Positions 7,938 to 19,683 of a stretch of DNA of 37,877 bases are shown piece after piece; positions within the stretch are counted from its first letter, which is position 1, and every line of letters begins with the position of its first letter. The DNA is from Bacteroidota bacterium (GTDB lineage Bacteria > Bacteroidota > Rhodothermia > Rhodothermales > Rubricoccaceae). The stretch is taken from positions 1-37,877 of the forward strand of contig JADFQN010000011.1 in the NCBI GenBank assembly GCA_022561755.1, in the 5' to 3' direction. The notes under the pieces are model-generated. The model had not been told where the DNA came from, made no database searches, and saw only the letters and a list, made by a program, of their open reading frames with translations. Position numbers and translations under genes: made by a program.

Positions 7938-8486
7938 ATGTTTTCTCGTCGCCTGTCCCCCGCTTTCGTAGGATTGTGCCTGTTCCTAGGAGCCTTTTCG
8001 CTGCTGGCAGCCTGCGATTCGGTAAATACGGACAACTTGTCCGGTGTTTGGGTTGGTACGGCAACCTTCACGGCCGATAGCATCTTGGCCGACCAAAACC
8101 TCCGTATCCAGGCGGATTACACGGCATCGTTCACCTTCCGCATCACCGACGACGGCGGCCTCATTACCGGCACGTTAGACGCTGCGTTCAACGGCACTCG
8201 CACGACGACGGAGGCCGGGCAGCCTTCCCAGACGCTCACGTTCGATCCGACTACTCCGTTTACCGACGAATTTTTCGGGACATACATCAAGCCGGTTCTG
8301 GAGATGGACGTGGCGGGCGAGCGCTACGAGGAGAATCTCTGGACGTTTGATGTCTCAGGCAGTGGGGCGGACCTCGACCGCTTCCTGACGCACAACCACA
8401 CCATTGTGCTGGCCGACAGCTCCGAGTTCACGTTCTCCATCGACTCGGACGATTTTTTCGAGATGGATTACGAGAGCAGCAACTAG
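7938..8486 (+). CDS. Lipoprotein of unknown function
   Basis: The ORF track opens at 7806, inside the preceding gene. I prefer the ATG at 7938 because it gives a proper signal peptide (MFSRRLSPAFVGLCLFLGAF then lipobox LAAC, Cys near 25). The mature part of about 155 residues begins with NLSGVWVGTATF and alternates short beta segments (YTASFTFRITDDGGLITGTLDA), as in small lipocalin-like beta-barrel lipoproteins. No named family is recognised. A good intrinsic terminator follows. Confidence 0.7.
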   Translation: MFSRRLSPAFVGLCLFLGAFSLLAACDSVNTDNLSGVWVGTATFTADSILADQNLRIQADYTASFTFRITDDGGLITGTLDAAFNGTRTTTEAGQPSQTLTFDPTTPFTDEFFGTYIKPVLEMDVAGERYEENLWTFDVSGSGADLDRFLTHNHTIVLADSSEFTFSIDSDDFFEMDYESSN

Positions 8487-8517
8487 ATCGGGCCGAACCA
8501 CTATCGACAAATCGGTC

Positions 8518-8551
8518 ACAGGGCGTCGCAGATGTGGCGCCCTGTTTTTTT
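8518..8551 (+). terminator. Intrinsic terminator after the lipoprotein gene
   Basis: CAGGGCG (8519-8525) pairs with CGCCCTG (8538-8544) around a 12-base loop, directly followed by seven T. It sits 32 bases after the stop at 8486 and before gluQ, which fits rho-independent termination. Confidence 0.85.
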
Positions 8552-8589
8552 GTACATCCGTTGGAGAGAGAGGCTGCTAGCTTGGCTGC

Positions 8590-9588
8590 ATGTCTCACCC
8601 CCCTCCCCCGCACCGCGGCCGCTTTGCTCCCAGCCCCACGGGAGGCTTGCACCTCGGAAGTGCCCTGGTTGCACTCGTGGCATGGCTTTCGGTGAGGTCG
8701 CAGGGAGGTGTCTACATATGGCGCATCGAGGATATCGACGGGCCACGCGTCGTTCCGGGAGCAGCAGAGCAGCAGATGAAAGAGGCCCGGTGGCTTGGGC
8801 TGAATTGGGATGAGGGGCCGGATATTAGCGGACCCATCACGCCGTATTCCCAATCTGAGCGGAGCGAAGAGTATGAGGCCGCGTTGGCCACGCTAGCCGA
8901 CGCGGGGCGTCTTTTCCCCTGCAAGCTCTCCCGGAAGGATCTTCGCAAAATTGCTTCGGCTCCGCACGGCCGCGACGGGCAGCCGCCCTATCCCAAAGAG
9001 CTTCGACCCGCCGATCTGCAGGAAGACTGGTTTGAGATCCACCTTGCTGCCGAGAACCAGGATGCGGCCTTACGTTTCCTGGTAAACGACCACCCCGTCG
9101 CCTTCAACGATGTGGTGATGGGAGAAGTGACCGAAAACGTAGCCGAGACCACCGGCGACTTCGTCCTCAAGCGGCGCGATGGTGTGTACGCCTACCAATT
9201 GGCTGTTGTGGTGGATGACATCGAAATGGGCATCACGGAGGTCGTGCGCGGCGCCGATCTGCTCGACTCGACCGCCCGTCAGATTCAGTTAACAGAAGCC
9301 CTCGGCGGACGCATCCCAGCGTACGCCCACCTTCCCCTCATCTTGAATGAGAACGGAGACAAGCTCTCGAAACAGAATGAAGCTCTCACGCTTGCGGAGT
9401 TGCGCGGAGCGGGAGTTTCGCCCCAGGCGATTTCGGGATGGCTGGCGCATGCCGTCGGCCTTGCAGATACCTTTCAAACCATTCATCCACGCGAACTCGT
9501 CGATTCTTTCGTTTGGGAGCGCGTGCGTACTGAACCCATCATCGCCCCGAATAACCTCGTGGAACTGCTCCGCACCCTGTCATCGTAA
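8590..9588 (+). CDS. gluQ: Glutamyl-Q tRNA(Asp) synthetase
   Basis: Class I synthetase-like enzyme that attaches glutamate to queuosine in the anticodon of tRNA-Asp. It is the catalytic half of a glutamyl-tRNA synthetase: GRFAPSPTGGLHLGSALVAL carries the HIGH-type motif (HLGS), IWRIEDID the Glu/AMP pocket, and KLSKQNEAL the KMSKS-type loop. There is no anticodon-binding domain and the length is 332 residues, normal for GluQ. The zinc site typical of E. coli YadB (three Cys and a Tyr) appears largely lost: only FPCKLSR keeps one Cys. That leaves a small chance that it is a diverged form with altered stability. Confidence 0.9.
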   Translation: MSHPPPPHRGRFAPSPTGGLHLGSALVALVAWLSVRSQGGVYIWRIEDIDGPRVVPGAAEQQMKEARWLGLNWDEGPDISGPITPYSQSERSEEYEAALATLADAGRLFPCKLSRKDLRKIASAPHGRDGQPPYPKELRPADLQEDWFEIHLAAENQDAALRFLVNDHPVAFNDVVMGEVTENVAETTGDFVLKRRDGVYAYQLAVVVDDIEMGITEVVRGADLLDSTARQIQLTEALGGRIPAYAHLPLILNENGDKLSKQNEALTLAELRGAGVSPQAISGWLAHAVGLADTFQTIHPRELVDSFVWERVRTEPIIAPNNLVELLRTLSS

Positions 9589-9613
9589 CATGATCCGTCC
9601 GTACCATTGCGCT

Positions 9614-10000
9614 ATGCGTCTTCTCCTTCTCACATCGCTGGTGCTGCTGGCCTCCGCGGCGTCAGCCCAAACCCTGACCACCGGCGAATGGACCGGGGAG
9701 TTAGCGTGGAGCGACGCCGAGCCCGTAACCCTTACCGCGAACATCGAAACGTGTGCTGAAGGGCTCAAAATCAGACTGGAATCGAACGACGAGCGGTATC
9801 GAACAAACACTACCGTCATCGCACAGAGCGGACCCGTAGAGTTTACAATCCACAACAACCAGCGAGGCTATACGCTGGCCTGCTCGCTCAGCCGGCAAAA
9901 CGACGGCAGCCTTTCCGGTAGCTGTGCAACCGGTTCTTCGCGTGCCCGCGTGACGCTGCAGCCGCCTGCGCAAAGCACCATAGGGTGCTCGGACGGCTAG
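9614..10000 (+). CDS. Small secreted protein, unknown function
   Basis: I start it at the ATG at 9614, where a clean signal peptide appears (MRLLLLTSLVLLASAASAQ, cleavage near ASA-QT). The ORF track start at 9347 lies inside gluQ. The mature protein is about 110 residues with beta-type sequence (GEWTGELAWSDAEPVTLTANI) and several Cys that could form disulfides (ETCAEG, LACSLS, GSCATG). No family is recognised. Convergent with aconitase. Confidence 0.65.
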   Translation: MRLLLLTSLVLLASAASAQTLTTGEWTGELAWSDAEPVTLTANIETCAEGLKIRLESNDERYRTNTTVIAQSGPVEFTIHNNQRGYTLACSLSRQNDGSLSGSCATGSSRARVTLQPPAQSTIGCSDG

Positions 10001-10009
10001 TCGTGCAGG

Positions 10010-10027
10010 GGCGATTCATGAATCGCC
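10010..10027. repeat. Perfect 18-base palindrome between convergent genes
   Basis: GGCGATTCATGAATCGCC lies between the stop of the small secreted gene and the 3' end of acnA. It could act as a two-way transcription end or be a dispersed palindromic repeat. I see no other copy in the window and no T-run beside it. Confidence 0.6.
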
Positions 10028-10056
10028 ACTACCCCATTTCTAACAATTACGCGGCG

Positions 10057-12783
<2,727 letters not shown>

Positions 12784-12820
12784 AACGGGTGGGCGTTGGC
12801 AGTGCGGGTGGATGGGGCGG

Positions 12821-13001
12821 GAGCCTGTTGAAGAAGTGCTCCCCGCAACGAGCGCGGGGCGGGCTGTCGCCGAGGCGAGCAGACCTCGGTCGAGATCAAG
12901 GCGCGGGATCGCGGGCGAATCGGTGATTCGTCGAGATACTCACAACGCTTAGATCGGCCGAGAGATGCCGCCGCAGGCAGGATGACTATTTCAACAGGCT
13001 C
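12821..13001. mobile_element. MITE-like element family A, copy 1
   Basis: About 181 bases bounded by GAGCCTGTTGAA and its exact inverse TTCAACAGGCTC. No coding potential. The interior shares a block of about 70 bases (GCGAATCGGTGATTCGT core) with copy 2 at 14178. The ends resemble those of some insertion sequences, but no transposase is present in the window. Confidence 0.75.
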
Positions 13002-13110
13002 ATCAAGTATACGCGGCAGACGGCCTCCGGAGCCTGCATCCGGACGTGTCCAAAAAACCTTCATACGTTTCCTTGCTGAGCCGTACACTATAGAGAGCAA
13101 AATCTCCGCC

Positions 13111-13277
13111 CTAGGAGCCTGTCTGACTAAGGACGGATCTACTGCGGCGGCGATAAATCGGCCCATTTCTCCGATCTTTTTCGTTACGTAGCCCCATTAT
13201 GCGCCTCAAAAGATCGATTAAATGGACTCGATTCCTCACTCGCCTCGCTACAATCTCCTGAGTCAGACAGGCTCCTA
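13111..13277. mobile_element. MITE-like element family B, copy 1
   Basis: About 167 bases with 17-base perfect inverted ends (TAGGAGCCTGTCTGACT and inverse). The internal sequence is shared with copies at 22517 and 24951: TACTGCGGCGGCG, ATCGGCCCATT, GATCTTTTTCG, TCAAAAGATCG, CTCGCCTCGCTAC. GATCTTTT and AAAAGATC can form an inner hairpin. The right end is 3 bases from the start codon of the LCCL gene at 13281. Confidence 0.85.
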
Positions 13278-13280
13278 CCT

Positions 13281-13676
13281 ATGAAACGCCTCCTTGCAGC
13301 CTCGTTCTTTTTGTCCAGCTTTGTCGCTATGGCTGGGTGCAACCAGGCTACACGCCTTGCCCAGAATGTCGTCACCATCAACGCAAGCTGGGCGGACAAT
13401 GCGGTTGAACATCGTGGCAACCAGAACATCCGATACGTGTATGTTTGCCCTCCAAATCTGTCGAAATCCGGAGTGGGCACGGTTTGGGGGACGGACACCT
13501 ACTCCGACGACTCATCGGTTTGTGCGGCAGCAGTTCATGCGGGCGCCATCACCTTTGCCGGCGGCTCCGTGACGGTGGAGATGCGAAGCGGCCTGGATAG
13601 CTACTCCGGTTCAACCCGCAACGGAGTAGGCACACAAGACTGGGGTTCATGGTCGGGCAGCTTCGTTGTCCTCTAG
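13281..13676 (+). CDS. LCCL-domain lipoprotein 1
   Basis: A 131-residue protein with a lipoprotein signal (MKRLLAASFFLSSFVAMAGC, Cys at 20). Nearly all the mature part is one LCCL domain: VYVCPPN, then GTVWGTDTYSDDSSVCAAAVHAG, then SYSGSTRNGVGTQDWGSW. The paired Cys and the YxDDSSVC...AAxHAG motif are the family hallmark. LCCL domains are best known from animal extracellular proteins (cochlin, Limulus factor C). In bacteria they occur in secreted or anchored proteins of uncertain role. The ATG follows 3 bases after a MITE end and has no visible ribosome site, so its original leader may have been replaced. A close paralogue follows. Confidence 0.88.
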   Translation: MKRLLAASFFLSSFVAMAGCNQATRLAQNVVTINASWADNAVEHRGNQNIRYVYVCPPNLSKSGVGTVWGTDTYSDDSSVCAAAVHAGAITFAGGSVTVEMRSGLDSYSGSTRNGVGTQDWGSWSGSFVVL

Positions 13677-13717
13677 CCCTGTCTCACAGCCCACGCTTTC
13701 ACCAATCGAGCACTACC

Positions 13718-14119
13718 ATGACACGCATGCTCACACTCATTCTCGCTTGCACATTTCTTGCTGCCTGTGGCGGCGGCGCAAACGGGAGCGGCTTTTCCTC
13801 CGACGGCCCCGTAACCAATGCCGGGTGGACAACCAGCGCAATGGAATATCGCGGACAGAACGGCGTCATTGTGGGGTACGAATGCGCGCCCAACCCGGAT
13901 CGCGTTGCGGTAGGCACCGTGTGGGGTACGGGCACGTACTCGGATGACTCGTCGGTTTGCGCCGCAGGCGTCCACGCGGGAGCCATCACGTTTGCGGAGG
14001 GCGGCGTTGTGGTTTTCGAGGCGTTAGCAGGCCAGGAGAGCTACACCGGCTCTAACCAGAATAGCGTTGAATCGGCCAACTGGCCTTCCTGGCAGGGGAG
14101 CTTTTCAATTCTCCAGTAG
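13718..14119 (+). CDS. LCCL-domain lipoprotein 2
   Basis: I place the start at the ATG at 13718, which gives a lipoprotein signal (MTRMLTLILACTFLAAC, Cys 17); the track start at 13649 lies in the previous gene. After a Gly/Ser linker comes an LCCL domain (VGYECAPN, GTVWGTGTYSDDSSVCAAGVHAG, SYTGSNQNSV...WPSWQGSF). It is a tandem paralogue of the gene at 13281, 41 bases apart, and likely co-transcribed. The two differ mainly in the loop after AITFA. A MITE family A copy follows. Confidence 0.88.
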   Translation: MTRMLTLILACTFLAACGGGANGSGFSSDGPVTNAGWTTSAMEYRGQNGVIVGYECAPNPDRVAVGTVWGTGTYSDDSSVCAAGVHAGAITFAEGGVVVFEALAGQESYTGSNQNSVESANWPSWQGSFSILQ

Positions 14120-14177
14120 AACCTGGCACGCTACCGCCAAACCATCAAGTTCTAGCGGCTGGCCAAACGCCGAGGGC

Positions 14178-14348
14178 CTAGGAGACTGTTGAAATACTAC
14201 GCCGTAAGCGAGGCGCGCGAATCTTGGCTGAGATCGAGGCGCGAAATCGCAGGCGAATCGGTGATTCGTTGAGTATTTCGCAACGCAGAGATCGGGCAAT
14301 CCTGCCGTATGGCGGGAAGGTAGGTGGAGTTTTTCAACAGCCTCCTAG
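14178..14348. mobile_element. MITE-like element family A, copy 2 (with an extra end fragment)
   Basis: About 171 bases bounded by CTAGGAGACTGTTGAA and TTCAACAGCCTCCTAG (one mismatch). The core matches family A copy 1 (GAGGCGCGAAATCGCAGGCGAATCGGTGATTCGT). A further end-like piece, CTAGGAGTTTGTTGAA, begins at 14345 and shares the CTAG, as if a second element once abutted and was mostly lost. Confidence 0.75.
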
Positions 14349-14489
14349 GAGTTTGTTGAATTACGTAGGATTCACGGGCTCATCCTTTTGACTGGCTTCG
14401 ACCCGCACGAATATCGGCGCCATATCGACATTCATTGCGATCCTGGGTATCATGCACACTTGTGGTTTTCTTCCCTTTGCCAACACCCC

Positions 14490-16281
14490 ATGCAACGCTC
14501 GCTACTACTTTCCCTGATCCTTTTCGGAGTCTCCATCTCACTTTCAGCGCAATCTCTGTTCGTTCCTGCGAATGTCAGTCCCGGCGATTTGTTAGGTCGC
14601 CAGGCAGCTTTATTGCAGCATCTCCAGGATATTCCTGCCTATGTTGAGTCTGAGTTGGTGACTGTCAACTTGGACGCGCTTCAGCAGTCGTCGGCGCTCA
14701 TTTACGTGCCGTCGGTCGGAGAAATTCCGATGGCGCGAACCAGGACGCAAGCCAACTTGAGGGAAGACGTGTACTCCTACACCTGGTATGGTAGTGAGCA
14801 GGGTTCCAGCGCGAGTGCGATTCTGGTCGTCAGAAACGACGACGTCACAGGAACGATCCGGGCCAGTGGCCAACTTTACTTCGTCCGTCCACTTACCGAT
14901 GGTTTGCACGCCATAGCCAGAATGGACGAGAGCGGATTCGTAGACCATGACGCCGGTTTCTCGGACGTAGAAGATGCCTCGGCTGATTTTTATGAAACGC
15001 ATGACGTGAACTCCATGCTTGAGGCCTCCGAACCAGGCGTACTGGGAGGCATCGTTATCTACTTGATCGTCGCCTACACGCCCATAGCCGCGTCCGAAGT
15101 TGGAGATATCGATGCCTTGATCCTACTGGCTGTAGCCGAAACCAACACGTCTTATGCGAATAGCAACATTGAACCCCGCGTTGCGCTCACACACAAGTTC
15201 GGTCTCACTCAGAACGAGAGCGGGTCGTTCTCGACAGACCTCAGCCGGTTGATCAATACGTCGGATGGGTGGTACGACGAAATCCACCCGCTCCGTGACG
15301 CCCATGGCGGCGACGTGGGCCTTATGATTACGCGCGACTATGGCGGATCATGTGGGCTTGCCAGTTCGATTTTGGCGCCGAACGACGCGCTTGGCCTTTG
15401 CCGCCGCATCGCAATCGTATGCGACCGGCTATTATACGTTTGGTCATGCGATTGGCCATCTCCAGGGGGCACGGCACAATCCTGAGGCCGATGGGTCGAC
15501 TTCGCCGTTCGCGTACGGGCACGGCAAATATTACCAGGCCGGAAGCTGGCGCACGGTCATGTCGTACAACTGCCCCGGCGGGTGCACCCGCGTAACCCAA
15601 TTCTCCAACCCGGACGTGGACTATCAGGGCCAGCCGACGGGAGATGTATCGACGCGCGACAACGCGCGAGTTCTGGATGAAACGGGGGCTTACATCGCCG
15701 ACTTCCGGCCGGACCCGATTCCCGTAGAACTCATCTCCTTCGAGGGATTCCTGGACAATCAACTCGTGCGTCTTTCATGGGCAACGTCAAGCGAGACCAA
15801 CAACGCGGGGTTTGAAGTGCAGCGGGCTGTTGCCGACGGATGGGCAGTCCTCGGTTTCGTACCAGGCCACGGTACAACCACAGAGGAACACACCTACGCG
15901 TTCACTGACGTCGGCCTCTCCACACCGGCAGGCAGTGCAATCTATCGACTAAAACAGGTAGACTTCGATGGTGCATTCGAGTACAGTGGACAGGTTGAGG
16001 TTGCACTCGGGGTGCCGGATGCGTTTGCGCTTTCCGCTGCATATCCGAACCCATTTAACCCCTCGACGACGATTGGTTTTAGCCTACCGGCAGCGGCTGA
16101 CGTGACAATCGAGGTTGTCGATGTCCTTGGTCGGCAGATCGCGCTACTCGTACAATCCTCCATGGATGCCGGCTATCACACCGCCACGTGGCAGGCTGGG
16201 AATACACCAAGTGGCACGTATGTCGTTCGTATGACGGCCAACGGACAATCATCTTTTCGGCGCTTGACGCTGCTCAGGTAG
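14490..16281 (+). pseudogene. Secreted metalloprotease with T9SS sorting domain, frameshifted and active-site-altered
   Basis: Two overlapping frames (track ORFs 14388-15485 and 15340-16281) together make one protein of about 600 residues. The first starts at the ATG at 14490 with a signal peptide (MQRSLLLSLILFGVSISLSAQ) and carries a reprolysin-like metalloprotease body (RVALTHKFGLTQNES, HGGDVGLMI). The reading frame shifts near 15385-15405. The second frame continues with the zinc-site region GHAIGHLQGARHN, WRTVMSYNCPGGC, then a beta domain and a T9SS tail starting YPNPFNPSTTIGF. The zinc motif should read HEIGHLQGARH; here the catalytic Glu is Ala (GCG at 15448). A sequencing error could explain the shift but not both lesions easily. 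Confidence 0.75.
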
Positions 16282-16656
16282 CACACACGATTTTCGCAGA
16301 ACTGGACGGTGCCGCATGAATACTGTGGCGCCGTCTCCATTTTGTCGCGTGTTTGGGGCTATGGCTTGGCGGCAGAGCCTTTGACTGGAGGATCGGAACC
16401 GGCTCGGACAAGCACGGTGCTGAGCCGGCAGGTTGTCCTCGCCGCCAAGGAAAGTTCTCCTACTAAAACTCTCCTATTAAAACGAGGTAGCACGCCGTAT
16501 TAGCCGTGCCTGAGCGAGGAACAGAGTCACGTTGGGCCAGGTCAGGTCGTTCACGCAACGCAGATGGCTTGTGACGCATTCCGTTGCGTGCCATCATCCT
16601 TGGCCGGCCTTGGCAATGGCATACATTCAACATTCTCCGCTCAAACCACCTGACAC
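16282..16656. other. Gene-free stretch between two protease genes
   Basis: No convincing gene. A 64-codon ORF (16309-16503) has no protein-like features or ribosome site. A 14-base near-repeat (CTCCTACTAAAA / CTCCTATTAAAA) lies at about 16456-16482. The stretch presumably holds the promoter of the M36 protease; I cannot point to a clear one. Confidence 0.4.
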
Positions 16657-19419
16657 ATGTACTACCGACACGTACTTCTGGCAATCGGCCTCCTGCTTGT
16701 CGCCTTGCCGTCGATTGCACAGGCCCCTCGCGTTCAGGACGCGCTCAGTTACATCACCCAGGAAGCGCCGAGCCTCGGGCTTTCCGTCGACGACGTTGCT
16801 GACCTTTCCGTTACAGACGCCTTTACGAGCCGCCGAAGTGGCACCACGCACGTGTACCTCCGCCAGCGTATTGATGGTATCGAGGTCATCGGATCCGAGA
16901 TGACTGTAAACGTTGGCCGCGACGGGCGCGTGTTCCACACAGCAGGCCAGATGATCGCTGGTCTCGACCAGCGGATTCACATGCAGCATCCGTCCCTGGA
17001 CGCAATCTCTGCTGCACTGCGAGCAGCAGCCTACGTTGGAATCCGGGCCATGCCCACACTCCACGTTTTAGAGTCGGGTTCGGGTAACGACAGAACGACA
17101 ACGTTCTCGACAAGCGGATTGGACGATAATCCGGTGCGCGCAAAGCTGGTGTACAAGCAGGACGCGAACGATGCCTACCACTTGTCGTGGGAAATCGAAC
17201 TGGCGCTGAAAGCCCAGAGTGAGTACTGGCTGGTTTATGTGGATGCAGTTACCGGCGAAGAAGTTGCCCGAATCAACCTGACCGTCACCGAATCGTTCGG
17301 GCACGCTGCCGAGAATAAGCCGGTGTCGAATGCCACAGAGAGCTTTGCGCCCTTTGAATCCACCGAACACGCATTGGCAGTGATGGCCCCAACGGCTCTG
17401 GTTGGGTCGTACCGTGCTTTTCAGCTTCCGGTCGAGTCGCCAGACCACGCATCCCCGCCGCTTCCTACCGACGGACGGACACTTCACGCGAACCCGGATG
17501 ATGCCACGGCCTCTCCGTTTGGATGGCATGACACGAACGGTGCTCCAGGCGCCGAATCCACACTCACGACAGGTAACAATGTCGATGCGCACAAAGGCGC
17601 GACGCGCCCAAACGGCGGTGCCTCACTGATCTTTGACAACCCTGCCGACTTTTCATTGTCACCTCTCAACTTTATTCCGGCGGCTATCACCAATGCCTTT
17701 TACCTCAGCAACATCTTTCACGACATCGCCTACCAGTACGGGTTTGATGAGTCTTCCGGCAACTTCCAGGAGAACAACTATGGAAATGGAGGCGCAGGTA
17801 GCGACGGGATAAACGCGAACGTACAGGCGTCGGGCAATTGTAACGCGACGTTCGGCACACCAAGTGATGGGTCGAACCCGACGATGAACATGTTCCTGTG
17901 TACGACGCCCAATCCGGATGCGGACACCGACTTCGACACGGGTGTACTCTTCCACGAGATTGGCCACGGTGTCTCGAATCGGCTGACGGGTGGCCCGGGC
18001 AACGTGGGATGCCTGAATAACGCCGAGCAGATGGGCGAAGGCTGGAGCGACTTTTACGGTGTCTCACTCACCATGGAAGTCGGAGACGCGAGGTCCGATA
18101 CGCGCGGACTAGCAACGTATTCCTTGACGAACCAAGGGCCCAACGGCCCGGGCATCCGCCTTGCCCCGTACGACACGGATTTTGCGGACAACGACTACAC
18201 GTACGGTTGGACGTCGACAATGTCGTCGGTCCACCAGATTGGTTTTGTGTGGGCAACCATTCTGTGGGAAGTCATGTGGGACTTGGTAGACCTGCATGGG
18301 TTTAGCCCGGACTTCTACAATGCCTCCGGGACAGCCGGCAACCAGATCGTGCTTAGCCTCGTGACCACAGGCATGAAGCTTCAGCCTTGCTCACCGGGCT
18401 TTGTGGACGGGCGTGATGCGATCCTTGCTGCCGATGTCGCCCTCTACAGTGGAGTGCACGTAGACGACTTATGGATTGCATTCGCTCGGCGCGGCCTAGG
18501 CTTTTCGGCCAACCAGGGATCGACGAACACGAACTCGGATAACACCGAGGCATTCGACGTTCCGCCGACCGGCAACGTGCCCCCGAATGCCGCCTTCACC
18601 TTTTCGTGTACAAACCTGGCTTGCGACTTTACGGATCAGAGCACCGATTCTGACGGCTCTATCGTGAGTTGGGATTGGTCGTTCGGAGACACCGGATCAT
18701 CGAGCTCCCAGAATCCCTCGCATACGTATGGCGCCGACGGAACGTACACAGTCGAACTTACTGTGACTGACAACGAGGGTGCTACAGACATGGCGTCGCA
18801 ACCGGTCACCGTGACAAGTGGCGGTGGATTTCCGATCACGCTCAACGTAGGGTTTCATACGCAGGGACGGAATACTTATGCTGACCTGTCATGGAGTCCG
18901 GCGGATGGTGGCAAGGTTGATGTTTTCCGAAACGGTTCAGTGGTTCGTCGGACAAAAGACGATGGCGCCTATTCCGACCGGCTCGGCCAGAATCCAAGCG
19001 GCACGTTCACTTATCAGGTGTGCGAAACCGACTCGGGCGATTGCTCGAACATGGCATCGATAACATTCCTGAATGGAAATCCGATCGCATCCGCAGATGG
19101 GTCGTCTGCTGCTGCCCAAGCGGATGCAACAAACGACTCTGCGTCCGGCCTTCCCGAGACGGTAGAACTCACTGGAGCCTACCCTAATCCGTTCAACCCT
19201 ACCTCGACGATCACGTACGCGCTTGCTGAGAGTGGCCCGATCGAATTGTCCGTCTACAATACACTCGGGCAGCGTGTAGCCATACTGGCAAGTGGCGTGC
19301 AGGATGCCGGCCGGCATGACGTCCGGTTCGACGCGTCGTCGCTCCCGAGCGGCGTATACGTTTACACGCTGCGTGCGGAAGGCCAACTACTCACAGGGCG
19401 TCTCCTGTTGGTCAAATAG
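16657..19419 (+). CDS. Secreted M36 (fungalysin-type) metalloprotease with PKD and T9SS domains
   Basis: A 920-residue exported protein. Order: signal peptide (1-21, ending PSIAQA); FTP propeptide (about 30-230, TTHVYLRQRIDGIEVIGSEMTVNV); M36 catalytic domain with zinc motif HEIGH at 433-437 and the third ligand in GEGWSDF (Glu 461); a PKD domain at about 645-725 (FTDQSTDSDGSIVSWDWSFGD...YTVELTVTDNEGA); a beta segment; and a C-terminal T9SS sorting domain from YPNPFNPTSTITYAL. M36 enzymes digest extracellular protein. The T9SS tail predicts export across the outer membrane and surface attachment or release. Unlike the protease just upstream, all active-site residues are intact. A strong hairpin follows the gene. 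Confidence 0.95.
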   Translation: MYYRHVLLAIGLLLVALPSIAQAPRVQDALSYITQEAPSLGLSVDDVADLSVTDAFTSRRSGTTHVYLRQRIDGIEVIGSEMTVNVGRDGRVFHTAGQMIAGLDQRIHMQHPSLDAISAALRAAAYVGIRAMPTLHVLESGSGNDRTTTFSTSGLDDNPVRAKLVYKQDANDAYHLSWEIELALKAQSEYWLVYVDAVTGEEVARINLTVTESFGHAAENKPVSNATESFAPFESTEHALAVMAPTALVGSYRAFQLPVESPDHASPPLPTDGRTLHANPDDATASPFGWHDTNGAPGAESTLTTGNNVDAHKGATRPNGGASLIFDNPADFSLSPLNFIPAAITNAFYLSNIFHDIAYQYGFDESSGNFQENNYGNGGAGSDGINANVQASGNCNATFGTPSDGSNPTMNMFLCTTPNPDADTDFDTGVLFHEIGHGVSNRLTGGPGNVGCLNNAEQMGEGWSDFYGVSLTMEVGDARSDTRGLATYSLTNQGPNGPGIRLAPYDTDFADNDYTYGWTSTMSSVHQIGFVWATILWEVMWDLVDLHGFSPDFYNASGTAGNQIVLSLVTTGMKLQPCSPGFVDGRDAILAADVALYSGVHVDDLWIAFARRGLGFSANQGSTNTNSDNTEAFDVPPTGNVPPNAAFTFSCTNLACDFTDQSTDSDGSIVSWDWSFGDTGSSSSQNPSHTYGADGTYTVELTVTDNEGATDMASQPVTVTSGGGFPITLNVGFHTQGRNTYADLSWSPADGGKVDVFRNGSVVRRTKDDGAYSDRLGQNPSGTFTYQVCETDSGDCSNMASITFLNGNPIASADGSSAAAQADATNDSASGLPETVELTGAYPNPFNPTSTITYALAESGPIELSVYNTLGQRVAILASGVQDAGRHDVRFDASSLPSGVYVYTLRAEGQLLTGRLLLVK

Positions 19420-19452
19420 AAATCGGCTGAAACCGAATAACGATGCCTGATC

Positions 19453-19486
19453 GAAAGCCCGAATGCCTCATCACATTCGGGCTTTC
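19453..19486 (+). terminator. Hairpin after the M36 protease gene
   Basis: GAAAGCCCGAATG (19453-19465) pairs perfectly with CATTCGGGCTTTC (19474-19486) around an 8-base loop, 33 bases after the stop. The stem ends in a T-containing stretch but without a long T-run, so termination is likely but not certain. It may also work on the opposite strand. Confidence 0.65.
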
Positions 19487-19585
19487 TGTCGTCGTATGCG
19501 TCGATGCAAACTTCGGGCATCCTACGCCGGCTACCGCAATCGAACGCCGAACCAAGCAGCACCGCCGCCTCATATTTCGTTCCTC

Positions 19586-19610
19586 GGGGCTATAGCTCAG
19601 TTGGTAGAGT
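19586..19610 (+). pseudogene. 5'-half fragment of tRNA-Ala
   Basis: GGGGCTATAGCTCAGTTGGTAGAG is identical to the 5' acceptor and D-arm of the intact tRNA 98 bases downstream. The next bases (TGTCCCCGCAATTC...) form no proper anticodon arm, and there is no T-arm (GGTTCGA) or matching 3' acceptor. It is therefore a partial copy, not a working tRNA. Confidence 0.75.
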
Positions 19611-19683
19611 GTCCCCGCAATTCTGTGGGGAAGGTCTGCACGTGCAACGACCACTTGACGCGCCTGCGTATATTTGAGTTCAC

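Noticed and set aside
19586-19680. Second tRNA at the repeated GGGGCTATAGCTCAG
   Set aside because: No anticodon arm of proper size, no T-arm, no matching 3' acceptor.
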